A stretch of 6,916 nucleotides of DNA. It comes from Flavobacterium sp. GTDB taxonomy: Bacteria; Bacteroidota; Bacteroidia; Flavobacteriales; Flavobacteriaceae. The notes below the pieces were generated by a model. The model did not search any database. It had not been told where the DNA came from and worked only from the letters and a program-made list of their open reading frames with translations. Positions 5,935 through 6,916 of this stretch are shown here, piece after piece. Position 1 is the stretch's first letter; each line of letters starts with the position of its first letter. The stretch is taken from the NCBI GenBank assembly GCA_030150335.1, contig JASLGC010000077.1, positions 1 to 6,916 of the forward strand, read 5' to 3'. Both the position numbers and the translations under genes were made by a program.

Positions 5935-6885
5935 CTATTTCCAACGATTTTCAGCTTCCGGACCGCCCCAAATTTGAGTAGCTAAATAAGGATTGTCGAT
6001 AAATGGGTTTCTATTTCCTTGTCCGGCAAGATTGTTTGCATTACCAAGGTATTCATTTCTTACTTTTTCTCTTTCAGATACAGGATCTTCCGCATTCCAT
6101 TTTAAGAATAAGTCGATCATACCATCAGGTGTATTTGTTGTACTACCAACACCTATTTTAGAAGGAAGGCATTGCTCTCCATAGCGAACATACATATACA
6201 TCATCATACGCGCTACGTCACCTTTCCATTCGTCACCAGGATACCATCCCGAAGAAACAGGACCAGAATTACCAGTACCTTCAGTGAATTTTAGATTTCC
6301 TCTTTTGTTATTCCAATCTGTGTCAGAAGGTCTGATGTTATGAGCATCTGTACCCGCACCAGGGGTTTTGGTATCGAAACCACCTGCATGTTGGGTATAA
6401 ACATGTTCTCTATTCCAAGTATCCTTACTTGCGCCACCTGATGCTTGTTTGCTCATAGCTCTTGTATATGCTAACATCTCTGGCGAGTTTCCTACTTCTT
6501 TATGACCATATATTAGATAAACTTCAGTAGGGTTGCCATTTGTATTAGGTACATAGTCTGTAGCTTTAACAGCGTCCCATACTTGTTTGTATGTTAATTT
6601 TTTTGTGTGAGTATTTTCAAATTTAGTGGCCAAGTCTGCTTTAAGAGCAGTTCCTCTTTTTGTAAAGTCCACACCTGCATAATACGTTTTTTGCCCTTCA
6701 GGAATATTCGTAAAATCTCCTGGATTACCAGGCTCAGGTGTACCGGGATCAGTTGGTGGATTAGGATTGGGAGGGGTAGGCTTTTCAACGGGTCTTAAGT
6801 CTGGCTCCGTTATGATTGGATCTTTCGTACATGCATTTAGAGCAAGTAAAGAAATTCCTAATAAGAGGAATAATCTGTTTTTCAT
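5935..6885 (-). CDS. Endonuclease I-family lipoprotein, nuclease 4 (divergent copy)
   Basis: 316 residues. The lipobox is LNAC (Cys19), followed by TKDPIITEPDL and PVEKP, nearly the same as nuclease 3, then a Pro/Gly-rich linker (37-57). The nuclease domain keeps the key residues: NREHVYTQH (Glu160, His161), TDAHNIRPSD (179-188), WNNKRGN (191-197), WYPGDEWKGDVAR (214-226) and GNRNPFIDNPYLA. It is the outlier in the first half. The DEDP.NS.NVL stretch of nucleases 1 and 3 is replaced by a shorter segment (TDYVPNTNGNPTEVYLIYG), the AKS after the catalytic His becomes TQH, and HGN near the end becomes LGN. These changes could alter the substrate groove. The C-terminal end resembles nuclease 2. 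The stop is TAG, whereas the other three use TAA. Only 31 bp of upstream sequence is in the window (6886-6916), with no recognisable promoter. Confidence 0.86.
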   Translation of the reverse strand: MKNRLFLLLGISLLALNACTKDPIITEPDLRPVEKPTPPNPNPPTDPGTPEPGNPGDFTNIPEGQKTYYAGVDFTKRGTALKADLATKFENTHTKKLTYKQVWDAVKATDYVPNTNGNPTEVYLIYGHKEVGNSPEMLAYTRAMSKQASGGASKDTWNREHVYTQHAGGFDTKTPGAGTDAHNIRPSDTDWNNKRGNLKFTEGTGNSGPVSSGWYPGDEWKGDVARMMMYMYVRYGEQCLPSKIGVGSTTNTPDGMIDLFLKWNAEDPVSEREKVRNEYLGNANNLAGQGNRNPFIDNPYLATQIWGGPEAENRWK

Positions 6886-6916
6886 ATATTTTTGTTTTAA
6901 TGTATTGATAATTAAT

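Larger units (their letters stand above)
2484..6885 (-). repeat. Tandem array of four endonuclease I lipoprotein genes
   Basis: Four paralogous genes (2484-3512, 3664-4641, 4756-5784, 5935-6885) lie head to tail on the minus strand, separated by 114-151 bp. Every gap holds a hairpin terminator for the upstream gene and a candidate -7 box for the downstream gene. All four products share a signal peptide with the lipobox Cys at residue 19, a linker, and the same nuclease domain order. This points to repeated tandem duplication of a self-contained expression unit. Confidence 0.9.

Noticed and set aside
5993..6798. Small open frames inside nuclease 4 on both strands
   Set aside because: They are shadows of the nuclease reading frame with no start context or recognisable product. 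The same applies to the small minus-strand frame 5328-5510 in nuclease 3.
2484..6885. CRISPR, toxin-immunity or restriction system
   Set aside because: There are no short spaced repeats, immunity proteins, methyltransferase or specificity subunits. The proteins are exported lipoproteins of the endonuclease I family.
2484..6885. Type IX secretion substrates
   Set aside because: The nucleases end shortly after the conserved nuclease domain with no C-terminal sorting domain, and they carry lipoprotein signals instead.

Overview
This window looks like a chromosomal segment from a member of the Bacteroidota, most likely the family Flavobacteriaceae. A Myroides-like genus is a guess. The reasons are low GC content, A-rich ribosome-binding regions with no Shine-Dalgarno sequence, promoter -7 boxes of the TAnnTTTG type, lipoproteins with Ser/Asp- or Lys/Asp-containing tails after the lipobox cysteine, and a fatty acid 2-hydroxylase of the kind used for hydroxylated sphingo- or sulfonolipids.

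Left part (1-2432). The 5' end of a leftward gene for an exported S9-family (prolyl-oligopeptidase-like) peptidase runs off the left edge. Divergent from it, across a 143-bp promoter region, is a rightward two-gene unit: a FabH-type 3-oxoacyl-ACP synthase III (716-1723) and a membrane di-iron fatty acid 2-hydroxylase of the FA2H/Scs7 type (1761-2432). The two are separated by a 37-bp gap that is almost entirely a 14-bp stem hairpin touching the hydroxylase start codon. Together they suggest a lipid module that starts acyl chains and hydroxylates them for membrane lipids.

Middle boundary (2433-2494). A perfect 28-bp inverted repeat with a 6-nt loop is a symmetric bidirectional terminator. It is shared by the hydroxylase gene and the convergent nuclease gene, whose stop codon lies inside one arm.

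Right part (2484-6885). Four leftward paralogous genes lie head to tail. Each encodes a lipoprotein (lipobox Cys at residue 19 in all four) with an endonuclease I-type (EndA/Vvn, beta-beta-alpha metal) nuclease domain. All four keep the REH...DAHN...N..RGN...WYPGDEWKGDVAR core and so look active. Every gene has its own hairpin terminator, and three have recognisable promoter candidates, so this is an array of monocistronic cassettes rather than an operon. The copies are mosaic. Nucleases 3 and 4 share an 18-residue block after the lipobox that is preserved in protein sequence despite many synonymous changes. Their catalytic cores are nearly identical at DNA level, and the C-terminal tail of nuclease 4 resembles nuclease 2 instead. 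The likely role is extracellular or cell-surface DNA/RNA degradation (nutrient scavenging, biofilm or host DNA). The array may continue beyond the right edge, where the upstream region of nuclease 4 is cut off.
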